This document shows, in pieces, positions 38,895 through 46,477 of a stretch of 64,000 bases of DNA. The notes under the pieces were generated by a model. It was not told the DNA's origin. It worked only from the letters and a program-made list of their open reading frames with translations, and ran no database searches. Made by a program: the position numbers and the translations under genes. Origin of the DNA: Paenibacillus sp. 1_12 (GTDB lineage: Bacteria > Bacillota > Bacilli > Paenibacillales > NBRC-103111). The DNA lies in the NCBI RefSeq assembly GCF_900114475.1, contig NZ_FOTE01000004.1, positions 313,580 to 377,579 of the forward strand. Reading direction: 5' to 3'. Within the stretch, counting starts at the first letter, position 1, and every line of letters starts with the position of its first letter.

Positions 38895-39782
38895 TTATAT
38901 TACTTTCTTTTGATGGTCGTTTTTAGCCAAGTAAATACTGGCTGGTGTTTGATCGTCGAGGGATTGATGCCCTCGAATCCAGTTATAACGGTGGATATAG
39001 GTCTTGGTCATTCTCTTAAGCTCCACGACGCTTTCAGGGCATTCCAAATAGAGCCTCTCCCATTTGTAGCTACGGAAGAAACGTTCCGTTCTGGCATTAT
39101 CCGTTGCACGCCCTTTGCCATCCATACTGATTTTGATGGTCTCATAGCTCTTGATACAGTCGATATAGTCCTTCGACGTAAACTGGCTTCCTTGATCGCT
39201 GTTCATGATCTCCGGTGTTCCGTGTATCTGTACAGCGTCTCTAACCGCTCTGATTACGAAGTCTGACTGCATCGTATTACTGATGGCGTAGCCGACTATG
39301 AATCTAGAATACCAATCTATGATGGCTACCAAATAAATGAAGCCTGAGGGAGTTCCACAGTAGGTGATGTCAATCCCCCATACCTGGTTCACATGCGTGA
39401 TCGGTACACCTCTGAGAAGATAGGGATAGGTTCGTGCCTTTAGATCTCGTTTGCTTAGATTAGGTCCAGGATAGAAAGCAACGATGCCCATTTCTTGCAT
39501 GTACCGACGAGTACGTTTTCTTCCCATATTAAAACCCAATTTGCCCAATTCGTAGCAAATTCTTCTGCAACCATAGGAAGGCTCAACATAGTGGATACGG
39601 TCGATTGCGTTCTTCATATCGATCTCTACTTGATCAGGTCCTGCAGGGGCCTTGCTCTTGTAATAAGCTGTTGATCTAGAAAGCCCCAGCAGGTCACACT
39701 GATGCTTGACGGATAGCTTTGAATGGCCGTAATCGATTAAGGTTTTCTTTTCCTCAGTTCCAAGGTCTGCTGTTGTTTTTTT
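38895..39782 (-). CDS. IS3-family transposase OrfB (DDE integrase)
   Basis: The rve catalytic core is intact: Asp in 'WGIDITYCGT', Asp in 'MNSDQGSQFTS' and Glu in 'NARTERFFRSYKWE'. It carries out cut and strand transfer of the element. The first ATG in frame is at 39617, but coding similarity continues upstream through a second helix-turn-helix ('HSKLSVKHQCDLLGLSRST') to an eight-base A run (39783-39776 on the - strand). The frame is closed by TGA at 39794. So the true product needs fusion to OrfA by slippage on the A run, or a rare start such as ATT 39791. Relative to OrfA this is the +1 frame, not the usual -1. Confidence 0.8.
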   Translation of the reverse strand, partial: KKTTADLGTEEKKTLIDYGHSKLSVKHQCDLLGLSRSTAYYKSKAPAGPDQVEIDMKNAIDRIHYVEPSYGCRRICYELGKLGFNMGRKRTRRYMQEMGIVAFYPGPNLSKRDLKARTYPYLLRGVPITHVNQVWGIDITYCGTPSGFIYLVAIIDWYSRFIVGYAISNTMQSDFVIRAVRDAVQIHGTPEIMNSDQGSQFTSKDYIDCIKSYETIKISMDGKGRATDNARTERFFRSYKWERLYLECPESVVELKRMTKTYIHRYNWIRGHQSLDDQTPASIYLAKNDHQKKVI

Positions 39783-40056
39783 TGAGCCAATTCACATCTA
39801 CTGTCAGCTGCCCGATTTGATTAATCAGCTCCTCCTTTTCAGCGGCGTGCTCTTGTTTTAATTTCTCGGTTTCCGTGTTCTTCTTATTGAACACTGCGGG
39901 CATATTCTCAATAAACTCTGCTTTCCAACGACTGATCAATTGTGGACTCACTTCATACTTCTGAGCAATCTCATTCAAAGTGCTTTCCTCACGAAGCACT
40001 TCTAAAACAATCATTGCCTTCTCTTCTGGGTTATAGGACTTTCGCTTATTTTTCAT
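39754..40056 (-). CDS. IS3-family transposase OrfA
   Basis: A 100-residue protein with the OrfA helix-turn-helix ('LNEIAQKYEVSPQLISRWK' near 27-45) and a leucine-zipper-like coiled coil after it (about 60-90). It binds the element ends. The frame crosses the A run at 39783-39776 and stops 22 bases later, overlapping orfB. Confidence 0.85.
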   Translation of the reverse strand: MKNKRKSYNPEEKAMIVLEVLREESTLNEIAQKYEVSPQLISRWKAEFIENMPAVFNKKNTETEKLKQEHAAEKEELINQIGQLTVDVNWLKKNNSRPWN

Positions 40057-40134
40057 AGTAGTCTTAGTTTATCTTATTTTTCATATTTTGTGTCCAACAC
40101 TATGGGGCCATTATAAATTCCCAATGCCTTAAAA

Positions 40135-40896
40135 TCAATTTGCCTTATTATTGCTCGCAATGATCATAAAACGTTTCGAATTGGTCATTATTCCTTTTTC
40201 GGTTTGATTGTCTTCTGCAAATTTTCGAAGTATATCAAAATCATTATCATATTCCCCGAATTCAGGAATTATCGGAGTATGTTTCAAAAGAAACACCAGA
40301 TCTTCATACGATTTGTAATATTCTACTACATTAAATTCAGAGGATTGAATATCGATAAAACCAGCTTCTGCTAGCTCTGAGAGGTACTTATCTCTTAAAA
40401 TTCCTTCAACAACTCCCCATTGCTGTCCTCTTCCAAATGCTCGTTTCAAGTTCAACTTATCGTTATCGCTTACCTGCTGGGTGAAGAATAGGCCATCGTT
40501 CACTAATACCTTTGCAACTTCCATCGCATTAAATTCAGAGTGCCTGCATGATACAACATTGAAAAAGCTCTCAGGGAAATCAAGTTGTTCAGCATCCATT
40601 TGCAAGAATCGCACATTGGTTCTCTTTGATTTTTGCAAATTTGTTTTGGCCGTCTCAATCATATCAGTTGAATGGTCAATTCCGACTAAAAGTAAAGCAT
40701 GATCAGCAATGGATAATAAAGCTTCTCCGCCGCCAGTACCAATATCCAGCAAAATATCGGACTTCGTGCATCGTTGAATGACTTCTTTGTAAAAGTCCCA
40801 CTTTACTCCATCGGATATCGTTTGTATTTGACTGAAATCCCAACCGTTTAATTTTCCAACTTTATCGTAAAAGTTCTTATATTCTGATCTGTTCAT
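40135..40896 (-). CDS. Class I SAM-dependent methyltransferase
   Basis: A 253-residue cytoplasmic protein with a Rossmann methyltransferase fold: motif I 'LDIGTGGGE' at 50-58, an acidic strand end 'GIDHS' near 73, and 'QMDAEQLDF' for the adenine pocket. The substrate cannot be told; small-molecule methylation is most likely. GGTGGAG lies before the ATG. It is more AT-rich than the sugar operons, and lies next to an insertion sequence, so it may be acquired. Confidence 0.8.
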   Translation of the reverse strand: MNRSEYKNFYDKVGKLNGWDFSQIQTISDGVKWDFYKEVIQRCTKSDILLDIGTGGGEALLSIADHALLLVGIDHSTDMIETAKTNLQKSKRTNVRFLQMDAEQLDFPESFFNVVSCRHSEFNAMEVAKVLVNDGLFFTQQVSDNDKLNLKRAFGRGQQWGVVEGILRDKYLSELAEAGFIDIQSSEFNVVEYYKSYEDLVFLLKHTPIIPEFGEYDNDFDILRKFAEDNQTEKGIMTNSKRFMIIASNNKAN

Positions 40897-40914
40897 GCGT
40901 TGGTCTCCACCTTT

Positions 40915-41450
40915 TATAATGAGGTTATTAAAGCCAAGGATTTAGGTTAAGCTTTGTGCTTTAATATTTTGAATACAGTCCGAAGCCCTTCAAAGCTTAG
41001 TTATATGAGACCAAAAGGGCAAATTACCCCCTTGATAGCTGGTACGCGTTTTTTCCAGCCCGGAAACTAATTACTTCGAACGATTCGGAATGACATCCAT
41101 TTCACCTCATTTGGAAGGATATATCAATTGTAAAATTGATTTTGTCGACAATCAAGCTTTAAATAGATTAATCGTATTTATTTTTGGACAACCCTTGTTT
41201 ATTTCTTTCCATTAAGAATTTCCCTTGCCTCCAATATCGTTAACTTTTCCAGATTGAGTGCAATCATCTTTGCACTAAAAAATACTCCATGATGTGCGAA
41301 TGGATTTCTTTTAAATGCTTCGTTTTTCCCAAAACGTCTGTTAATATTGAGGTGTACGCACATAGAAAAGCATGAACCATTTCATACGGAATGATCAAAG
41401 GAACCAGGCAAACCAAGCTAATCCAGTGATTAGAGAAGGGATAGATCTAG
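40915..41450. other. 536-base stretch without a convincing gene
   Basis: AT-rich sequence between a methyltransferase and a deacetylase gene. The best candidate is a 54-codon frame on the - strand (41363 to 41199), starting 'MCVHLNINRRFGKN' and ending 'EAREILNGKK'. It has no ribosome site and I do not recognise it. No terminator or RNA gene was clear. It could be the worn remains of a gene beside the insertion sequence. Confidence 0.3.
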
Positions 41451-42116
41451 ATGGAATCGTTGCAAAAGGTCGGTTTTATATATGCGCATCCGGATGATGA
41501 AACATTTTTGAGTGCTTGTCTGATCCGAGAGCTAGCAGATCGTGGAGAGAAGCCTGTGCTGCTGCTGGCAACCAAAGGAGATGCAGGGAAGAAGAACGGG
41601 GCTGTCGGACATCTAACGAATGAGGAGCTTGCGGAGGTAAGAACTCAGGAAATGGAACGTGCCGCGGAAATTCTTGGTCTGGCCGTTGTCGAGCATTTGG
41701 GTTATCCGGATGGGAAGCTAAAAGAGATGGAAACCGCACCATTCGTTGATGCGGTGGTTGATTTTATTAATAAGCATGAGCTTAAGGTCGTTGTCAGCTT
41801 CCCCGAGGATGGCGGTAACTACCATCCGGATCATGTCGCAATTTCTCAAATTACGACCGCTGCCGTGTTAAGCGGAAGATGTCCCTCTGTGGAGCAGCTT
41901 TATTATTATTTTACGGCAAAATTGGCCGAGGATGGATATGAGCCAGCGTTTACGATCGATACTATGCCTCGTTGGGCGATGAAGTCTGAGGCGCTGCGGG
42001 CGCATCAATCGCAAATTCTTGCTATTCATCGGCATTTTGGCGATTTGACCGTTTGTCCTGAGCCGCGGAGATACGAATCATTTGTGTTAGCCTATGATCA
42101 AGGTGTTCTTTTGTAG
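41451..42116 (+). CDS. PIG-L/LmbE-family zinc deacetylase
   Basis: A 221-residue cytoplasmic enzyme with the family zinc motif 'AHPDDE' at 12-17 and a second motif 'NYHPDHVAIS' near 122. Family members remove acetyl from N-acetylglucosamine conjugates, including BshB enzymes of bacillithiol synthesis; a BshB2-like role is possible but cannot be decided from sequence. GAAGGGAT precedes ATG 41451. It is convergent with murF. Confidence 0.85.
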   Translation: MESLQKVGFIYAHPDDETFLSACLIRELADRGEKPVLLLATKGDAGKKNGAVGHLTNEELAEVRTQEMERAAEILGLAVVEHLGYPDGKLKEMETAPFVDAVVDFINKHELKVVVSFPEDGGNYHPDHVAISQITTAAVLSGRCPSVEQLYYYFTAKLAEDGYEPAFTIDTMPRWAMKSEALRAHQSQILAIHRHFGDLTVCPEPRRYESFVLAYDQGVLL

Positions 42117-42151
42117 CTGTATAATCAGTATCTGTAGATCGTGAAAATATC

Positions 42152-42200
42152 AAATATCCTGCCATACACAAAAGCTGGTTACGGGTACGGTAGGATATTT
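42152..42200. terminator. Hairpin between convergent deacetylase and murF genes
   Basis: AAATATCCTGCCATAC pairs with GTACGGTAGGATATTT (16 bp with two G-T pairs) over a 17-base loop. The T run is poor, so it is a probable bidirectional terminator. Confidence 0.6.
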
Positions 42201-42208
42201 GTGATCCG

Positions 42209-43600
42209 TTAAATAAGCCTCTGTACAATTTCCTCTAGTTTCATGCCTCTTGAACCTTTTACCAATACGATATCGTCCTTCATAAGAACATGTTGAATAC
42301 AATCAATTAATGGTTCTTTGTTTTCATAATGCTGGACATGACTCGGGGGAAATCGGTTAAACAACTCTTGAGTAATCACTTCACTTAAGGGTCCAATGGT
42401 AAACACATAATCGATCTCGTCATAGCGAATACTTTCAGAAATTTTAATGTGGTATTTGATTTCATCAGGTCCCAATTCCAGCATATCTCCTAGTACAAGA
42501 ATCTTATGCTTATACCCTGATAAGGAAATCAAGGTTTGTATTGCGGCTTCCATGGAAGAAGGACTTGCATTCCAGGCATCATTAATAATGGTATACCCGA
42601 ATTTTGTCTGAATTCTTTGCATCCTCATTTCGGTCACGACTACTTGAAGTAACCCAGCAGCAATTTTATCAGCAGGTATATGTAATTCAGAAGAGGATGC
42701 AATCGCGGCAAGCGCATTAAGCACATTATGATTGCCCAGCATGGGGAGCACGTACTCGTGCTGTGTATTTGTTCGAAAATGCAGCGTAGTATCAGTTACT
42801 TTTTGTTCCAAAAGATACAGTTCGTTACCCGCTGCCCCACCGAAGCGAAGCGTGCGTATGGATGTTGGCAAATCCAACTCAGAAAGCGCCTTCGCTAATA
42901 CAGGATCATCGCCGTTAATTAGCAGTAAACCTTTTTGATGGAGTCCAGCTACAATTTCTAATTTAGCATGCGCAATGGCCTCTTTGGAGCCAAGATTCGC
43001 AATATGTGAGACGCCGATCATCGTAATAATCGCAATATCAGGTCGTGCAAGCTCGGATAAAAGCCGAATCTCGCCAGCATGACTCATTCCCATTTCGACG
43101 ATGGCAACCTCTGTATCCTCTTCCAATTCAAGCAGTGTTAGGGGTAGACCATACTCTCCATTGTAGTTGCCTATCGTTTTTTGTGTTTTATATATGGTTG
43201 ATGCAATGGCATGGAGCATGTCTTTGGTTGTTGTTTTACCATTGCTTCCGGTAACTCCAATGACCTTGACATCTAATTGATCCCGATACGCCTTTGAAAG
43301 ATTTTGCAGTGCCTTTAACGTATTTGGAACTTTAATAAGGGGGATCCCCTCTGGAGGATTAGGCTGATCAGCTTGCCATAATGAGGCGACAGCACCTTTA
43401 TCCATTGCTTCCTGCACATATTGATGACCATTATCCAATCGAATTATCGGTATAAATAGATTACCGGCCCTAATCGTTCTAGTATCGATGGAAACACCAG
43501 ATATGGATAGCGCATGATGGGCGGAATCAGATTCCAAACCTCCCACCATATTTTCTATTTCATGAAATGTACGTTTTATAATAGTAAATTCCCCTCTCAA
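42209..43600 (-). CDS. murF: UDP-N-acetylmuramoyl-tripeptide--D-alanyl-D-alanine ligase
   Basis: A 463-residue (or 457) Mur ligase that adds D-Ala-D-Ala to the peptidoglycan precursor. The N-terminal 'IKRTFHEIENMVGG' is typical of MurF, the P-loop 'GVTGSNGKTTT' is at 115-125, 'NYNGEYGLPLTLL' follows near 143, and the C-terminal domain has 'INDAWNASPSSM' (usually D-YNANP). The start is unclear: TTG 43600 makes a 6-residue longer form but sits within the ribosome site GAGAGGGG; an ATT at 43582 lies 8 bases after that site and gives the standard N-terminus. It is alone here, away from other cell-wall genes, so it may be a second copy. Confidence 0.88.
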   Translation of the reverse strand: MRGEFTIIKRTFHEIENMVGGLESDSAHHALSISGVSIDTRTIRAGNLFIPIIRLDNGHQYVQEAMDKGAVASLWQADQPNPPEGIPLIKVPNTLKALQNLSKAYRDQLDVKVIGVTGSNGKTTTKDMLHAIASTIYKTQKTIGNYNGEYGLPLTLLELEEDTEVAIVEMGMSHAGEIRLLSELARPDIAIITMIGVSHIANLGSKEAIAHAKLEIVAGLHQKGLLLINGDDPVLAKALSELDLPTSIRTLRFGGAAGNELYLLEQKVTDTTLHFRTNTQHEYVLPMLGNHNVLNALAAIASSSELHIPADKIAAGLLQVVVTEMRMQRIQTKFGYTIINDAWNASPSSMEAAIQTLISLSGYKHKILVLGDMLELGPDEIKYHIKISESIRYDEIDYVFTIGPLSEVITQELFNRFPPSHVQHYENKEPLIDCIQHVLMKDDIVLVKGSRGMKLEEIVQRLI

Positions 43601-43774
43601 TAAATTCGCTTCTAAACCTTCATTCGTTGAATATCACAAGACGCGATAATCCCACAAGCAAACTCTCATCGCTTATTCAGTGCACATTCAGAAGGCTTTC
43701 AGTTAAGGAAGCTATAATTATACTTATGAAATAGATCGTTTACTTTCACTGAAATGTATAAAGGAGTGCGGAAG

Positions 43775-44191
43775 ATGAGCAATAACAAAATCCATAAGCT
43801 CAAGGCAACCCTGTCTGCACAATCACTACTGTTAATCGGGCTGAGTTTATGTGCCATATGGAGTTATTATAACAATAATCTATGGGATGAGACAGGACGG
43901 TACTTATCCTCAACATATTCGATACCCATAGCTGTGATGGCTGTTTTATTGTATGGCTTGGGTTCTGCAGCCTATTACAGATTTGTTCGTAAGCCCGCTG
44001 AGATTACCGAGGTCAATAAGGTTCTGTTGGTCTGGCTCCTATTAGGTACAGGATTGCTTTTGCAGATCGTAGCAGCTCCATGGTTCGTAGGCCACCCCTT
44101 TGACAACCATTTGTTCCACAGCTGGGCAGGTGTTGCCGTGAATAGAGTATCAGGGTTTTACGTGAGCAGCTCGAATGATTATCCATCATAA
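43775..44191 (+). CDS. Small membrane protein of unknown function
   Basis: A 138-residue protein with three likely membrane segments (about 15-33, 51-70 and 86-104) and short loops, ending in a polar tail. I do not recognise a family. AAAGGAGTG precedes ATG 43775; an in-frame ATG at 43754 is upstream of that site. It is divergent from murF and transcribed alone. Confidence 0.6.
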   Translation: MSNNKIHKLKATLSAQSLLLIGLSLCAIWSYYNNNLWDETGRYLSSTYSIPIAVMAVLLYGLGSAAYYRFVRKPAEITEVNKVLLVWLLLGTGLLLQIVAAPWFVGHPFDNHLFHSWAGVAVNRVSGFYVSSSNDYPS

Positions 44192-44384
44192 AAAGTGAAT
44201 ATTTATCGTTGATATAGGATGAATTAACATCATGACCGGAGGGAGGCGCTGCTAAAGCAGACCCTCCTTCCAATCGCTGTTCCAGGGGTTAGAATTCGTT
44301 TGCAAAGGCGAACACTTTGTTGTTCCAGAAGGATCCGCTTTCTTCGCTCGGCTGTGTATTGCTTTTGTTCATCTTCTAGCTCTC

Positions 44385-44415
44385 AGAGGGTACATAAAAT
44401 GGTACTCTCTTTTTG
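44385..44415 (+). terminator. Terminator after the small membrane protein gene
   Basis: AGAGGGTAC pairs with GTACTCTCT (one G-T) over an 8-base loop, followed by TTTTT. It lies 190 bases after the stop. A GC-rich hairpin near 44239-44272 (GGAGGG with CCCTCC) precedes it. Confidence 0.75.
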
Positions 44416-44436
44416 TTGTGCGCTCCAAAGCAAAAA

Positions 44437-44545
44437 ATGTGTGGTGTGCTAAATAGGTGATTATACGCTCAACGGGGCTTCAGTAAAGATATGTGTGGCA
44501 TATCGAAAATGGTGAATTGAATAAATAAACCTATTCGGCTAACTT
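44437..44545 (+). promoter_or_regulatory. Direct repeats and promoter of system D
   Basis: Two repeats of about 28 bases begin with ATGTGTGG at 44437 and 44491, 54 bases apart, and share a later GGTGA (about 44456 and 44511). The second touches a -35-like TTGAAT (44517-44522), followed by a 17-base spacer and TAACTT (44540-44545). This is the pattern expected for an AraC-type activator; the candidate is the regulator at 48382. The rest of the 400-base gap (44192-44593) holds two hairpins and no gene. Confidence 0.55.
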
Positions 44546-44593
44546 AAAAGCATAGGCTGCAGCCGATTCAACACGATACCCACAGGAAGGAGA

Positions 44594-45553
44594 GTGGACG
44601 TCATCCCAGCACAAGTACAATCAGAACCCATCAGTGTGCGTAACAGCTCAAGGAAATGGGATAAAAAGAGATTCCGTCAAAATGTTCCGATCCTGCTCAT
44701 GTTTGCGCCGGTTGTCCTTTATTTTCTTATCTTTCGTTATGCACCGATGGCAGGGCTTGTCATAGCCTTCAAAAATTATAACTTTCATGACGGCATCTGG
44801 GGAAGCCCTTGGGTAGGACTGGATAACTTCCGACTGCTATTTACTCAACCGAAGATGATTGAGATCATTCGAAATACGTTTGTATTAAGCTTTCTACAGG
44901 TTGTTGTCGGATTTCCATTTCCGATTATGCTCGCTATTCTTCTGAATGAAGCCAGAAAGATGTGGTTCAAGCGTATCATTCAAACGGTTGTATATTTACC
45001 TCATTTTTTGCATTGGGTGATTATTGGGGGCTTGATTATTCTTATTTTTTCACAGGAAAAAGGGATTGTGAATCATTGGCTTGCACCGATGCTCGGTAGC
45101 TCATTCCCATTTCTGTATAATCCTACTTCGTGGATCACGATTTTTGTCGGATCAGGTATTTGGAAAAGCGCTGGTTGGAACGCGATCATTTATTTAGCTG
45201 CTTTAGTCTCTATTGATCCTGCTCTTTACGAATCGGCGTCGATGGATGGTGCGGGAAAAATGCGAAAGATATGGCATATTACGCTTCCGTCAATCCGGCC
45301 AACCATCATCATTATGTTTATTCTATCTGTTGGTCACGTGATGGAGGTTGGTTTTGACCAAGTGTACGTGCTGCAAAATTCGGTTGTTTCCAACGTGTCC
45401 GAGGTCATATCCACATGGAATTTCAAGGTCGGCATCAATGGTGGACGTTTCAGCTTAGCTGCGGCGATGGGCTTTTTTGAATCCTTCGTAGGCTTGTTCC
45501 TTGTGATCATGGCCAACCGTGTGGCAAGACGATTCGATCAAGGATTGTGGTAA
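44594..45553 (+). CDS. LplB-like sugar ABC permease (system D)
   Basis: A 319-residue CUT1 permease, closely similar to that at 8352 ('APMAGLVIAFKNYNF' against 'FPMYGVIIAFKDFNF'). About six membrane segments; the EAA loop is 'YESASMDGAGKMRK', somewhat divergent. The start is GTG 44594 with AGGAAGGAG immediately upstream; the spacing is short, so the start is less certain. Here the permeases precede the binding protein, the reverse of system A. Confidence 0.88.
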   Translation: MDVIPAQVQSEPISVRNSSRKWDKKRFRQNVPILLMFAPVVLYFLIFRYAPMAGLVIAFKNYNFHDGIWGSPWVGLDNFRLLFTQPKMIEIIRNTFVLSFLQVVVGFPFPIMLAILLNEARKMWFKRIIQTVVYLPHFLHWVIIGGLIILIFSQEKGIVNHWLAPMLGSSFPFLYNPTSWITIFVGSGIWKSAGWNAIIYLAALVSIDPALYESASMDGAGKMRKIWHITLPSIRPTIIIMFILSVGHVMEVGFDQVYVLQNSVVSNVSEVISTWNFKVGINGGRFSLAAAMGFFESFVGLFLVIMANRVARRFDQGLW

Positions 45554-45565
45554 AGGGGTAATATC

Positions 45566-46441
45566 GTGAAAGATACTATGGGTGAAAAATGGTTTTACGC
45601 GTTTAACTATCTCATTTTGTTTATAATTGGATTAAGCTGTCTGCTGCCATTGGTGCATTTGTTCGCGTTATCACTTAGCGACAATGCGGCTATCGTGTCT
45701 GGTATCGTGACACTTTGGCCTATCGGCTGGAATGTGGAATCGTACAATAAGCTTTTCTTCGGTACACGCATCATGAGCGGCTTTCAGAACAGCTTTCTTA
45801 TCACAATCGTGGGTACAATTTTGAACATGATTTTTACAATTTGTTGTGCCTATCCGTTGTCCAGAAAATTTATGTATGGCCGTAAATTTTTCACGCTGGG
45901 GATTATCTTCACGATGCTTTTTAGCGGAGGCTTGATTCCTTCTTATCTGGTCGTCAAATCGCTCGGGTTAATTGATACCTATGGTGCGCTCTGGCTTCCT
46001 GCTTTGGTCAGTGTGTACAATATGCTCGTTATGCGTTCATTCTTCATGGGCTTGCCTGAGGAAATAGAGGAGGCGGCGCGGATGGATGGCTGCAGCGAGA
46101 TGGGACTGCTGATGCGGATTATATTGCCTTTATCCATGCCGGTCATGGCAGCGTTAGTCTTATTTTATGCGGTATCGCATTGGAATTCGTTCTTTAACGT
46201 GATGATTTATATTAATTCGACTGCCAAATACAATGTTGCCGTATTGGTTCAGCAAATGATACAAAGCCAAACAGTGCTGCAGGATGTAGCGAATCAATCG
46301 CCTGAGGATTTGAATTCGGTTACAGAGGAATCCATTAAAGCGGCCGGTGTATTCGTTATGACAGTACCGATGTTGATTGTGTACCCGTTCTTGCAGAAAT
46401 ATTTTGTAAAAGGGGTATTGATCGGTTCGGTGAAAGGGTAG
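45566..46441 (+). CDS. LplC/YtcP-like sugar ABC permease (system D)
   Basis: A 291-residue permease, partner of the gene 12 bases upstream. The EAA loop is 'EEAARMDGCSEMG' and the tail 'FLQKYFVKGVLIGSVKG' is near-identical to that of the permease at 9297. It starts with GTG, with AAAGGGG 8 bases upstream. Confidence 0.9.
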   Translation: MKDTMGEKWFYAFNYLILFIIGLSCLLPLVHLFALSLSDNAAIVSGIVTLWPIGWNVESYNKLFFGTRIMSGFQNSFLITIVGTILNMIFTICCAYPLSRKFMYGRKFFTLGIIFTMLFSGGLIPSYLVVKSLGLIDTYGALWLPALVSVYNMLVMRSFFMGLPEEIEEAARMDGCSEMGLLMRIILPLSMPVMAALVLFYAVSHWNSFFNVMIYINSTAKYNVAVLVQQMIQSQTVLQDVANQSPEDLNSVTEESIKAAGVFVMTVPMLIVYPFLQKYFVKGVLIGSVKG

Positions 46442-46477
46442 GCCACAGGTATCAAAAAAATGAGGAGGCAACTATTT

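Larger units (their letters stand above)
38825..40114 (-). mobile_element. IS3-family insertion sequence (about 1.29 kb)
   Basis: Imperfect terminal repeats: TGTAATGTACCCCC... at 38825 and, on the other strand, TATAATGGCCCCAT... from 40114; both reach a common GACAC at base 22-26 of the end. The flanking triplet AAT occurs on both sides (38822-38824 and 40115-40117), matching the 3-base target duplication of IS3/IS150-type elements. Inside are orfA and orfB on the - strand. Alternative ends at 38830 and 40109 would give no duplication. It landed between the beta-mannosidase terminator and a methyltransferase gene. Confidence 0.85.

Noticed and set aside
38830-40109. Alternative insertion sequence ends at 38830 and 40109
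   Set aside because: They give weaker terminal repeats and no target duplication, while 38825 and 40114 give matching TAATG near the tips and AAT on both flanks.
41363-41440. Second - strand frame reading 'IIPYEMVHAFLCAY' upstream of the 54-codon frame
   Set aside because: It has no usable start, overlaps the deacetylase promoter region and stops inside the other frame; probably chance.
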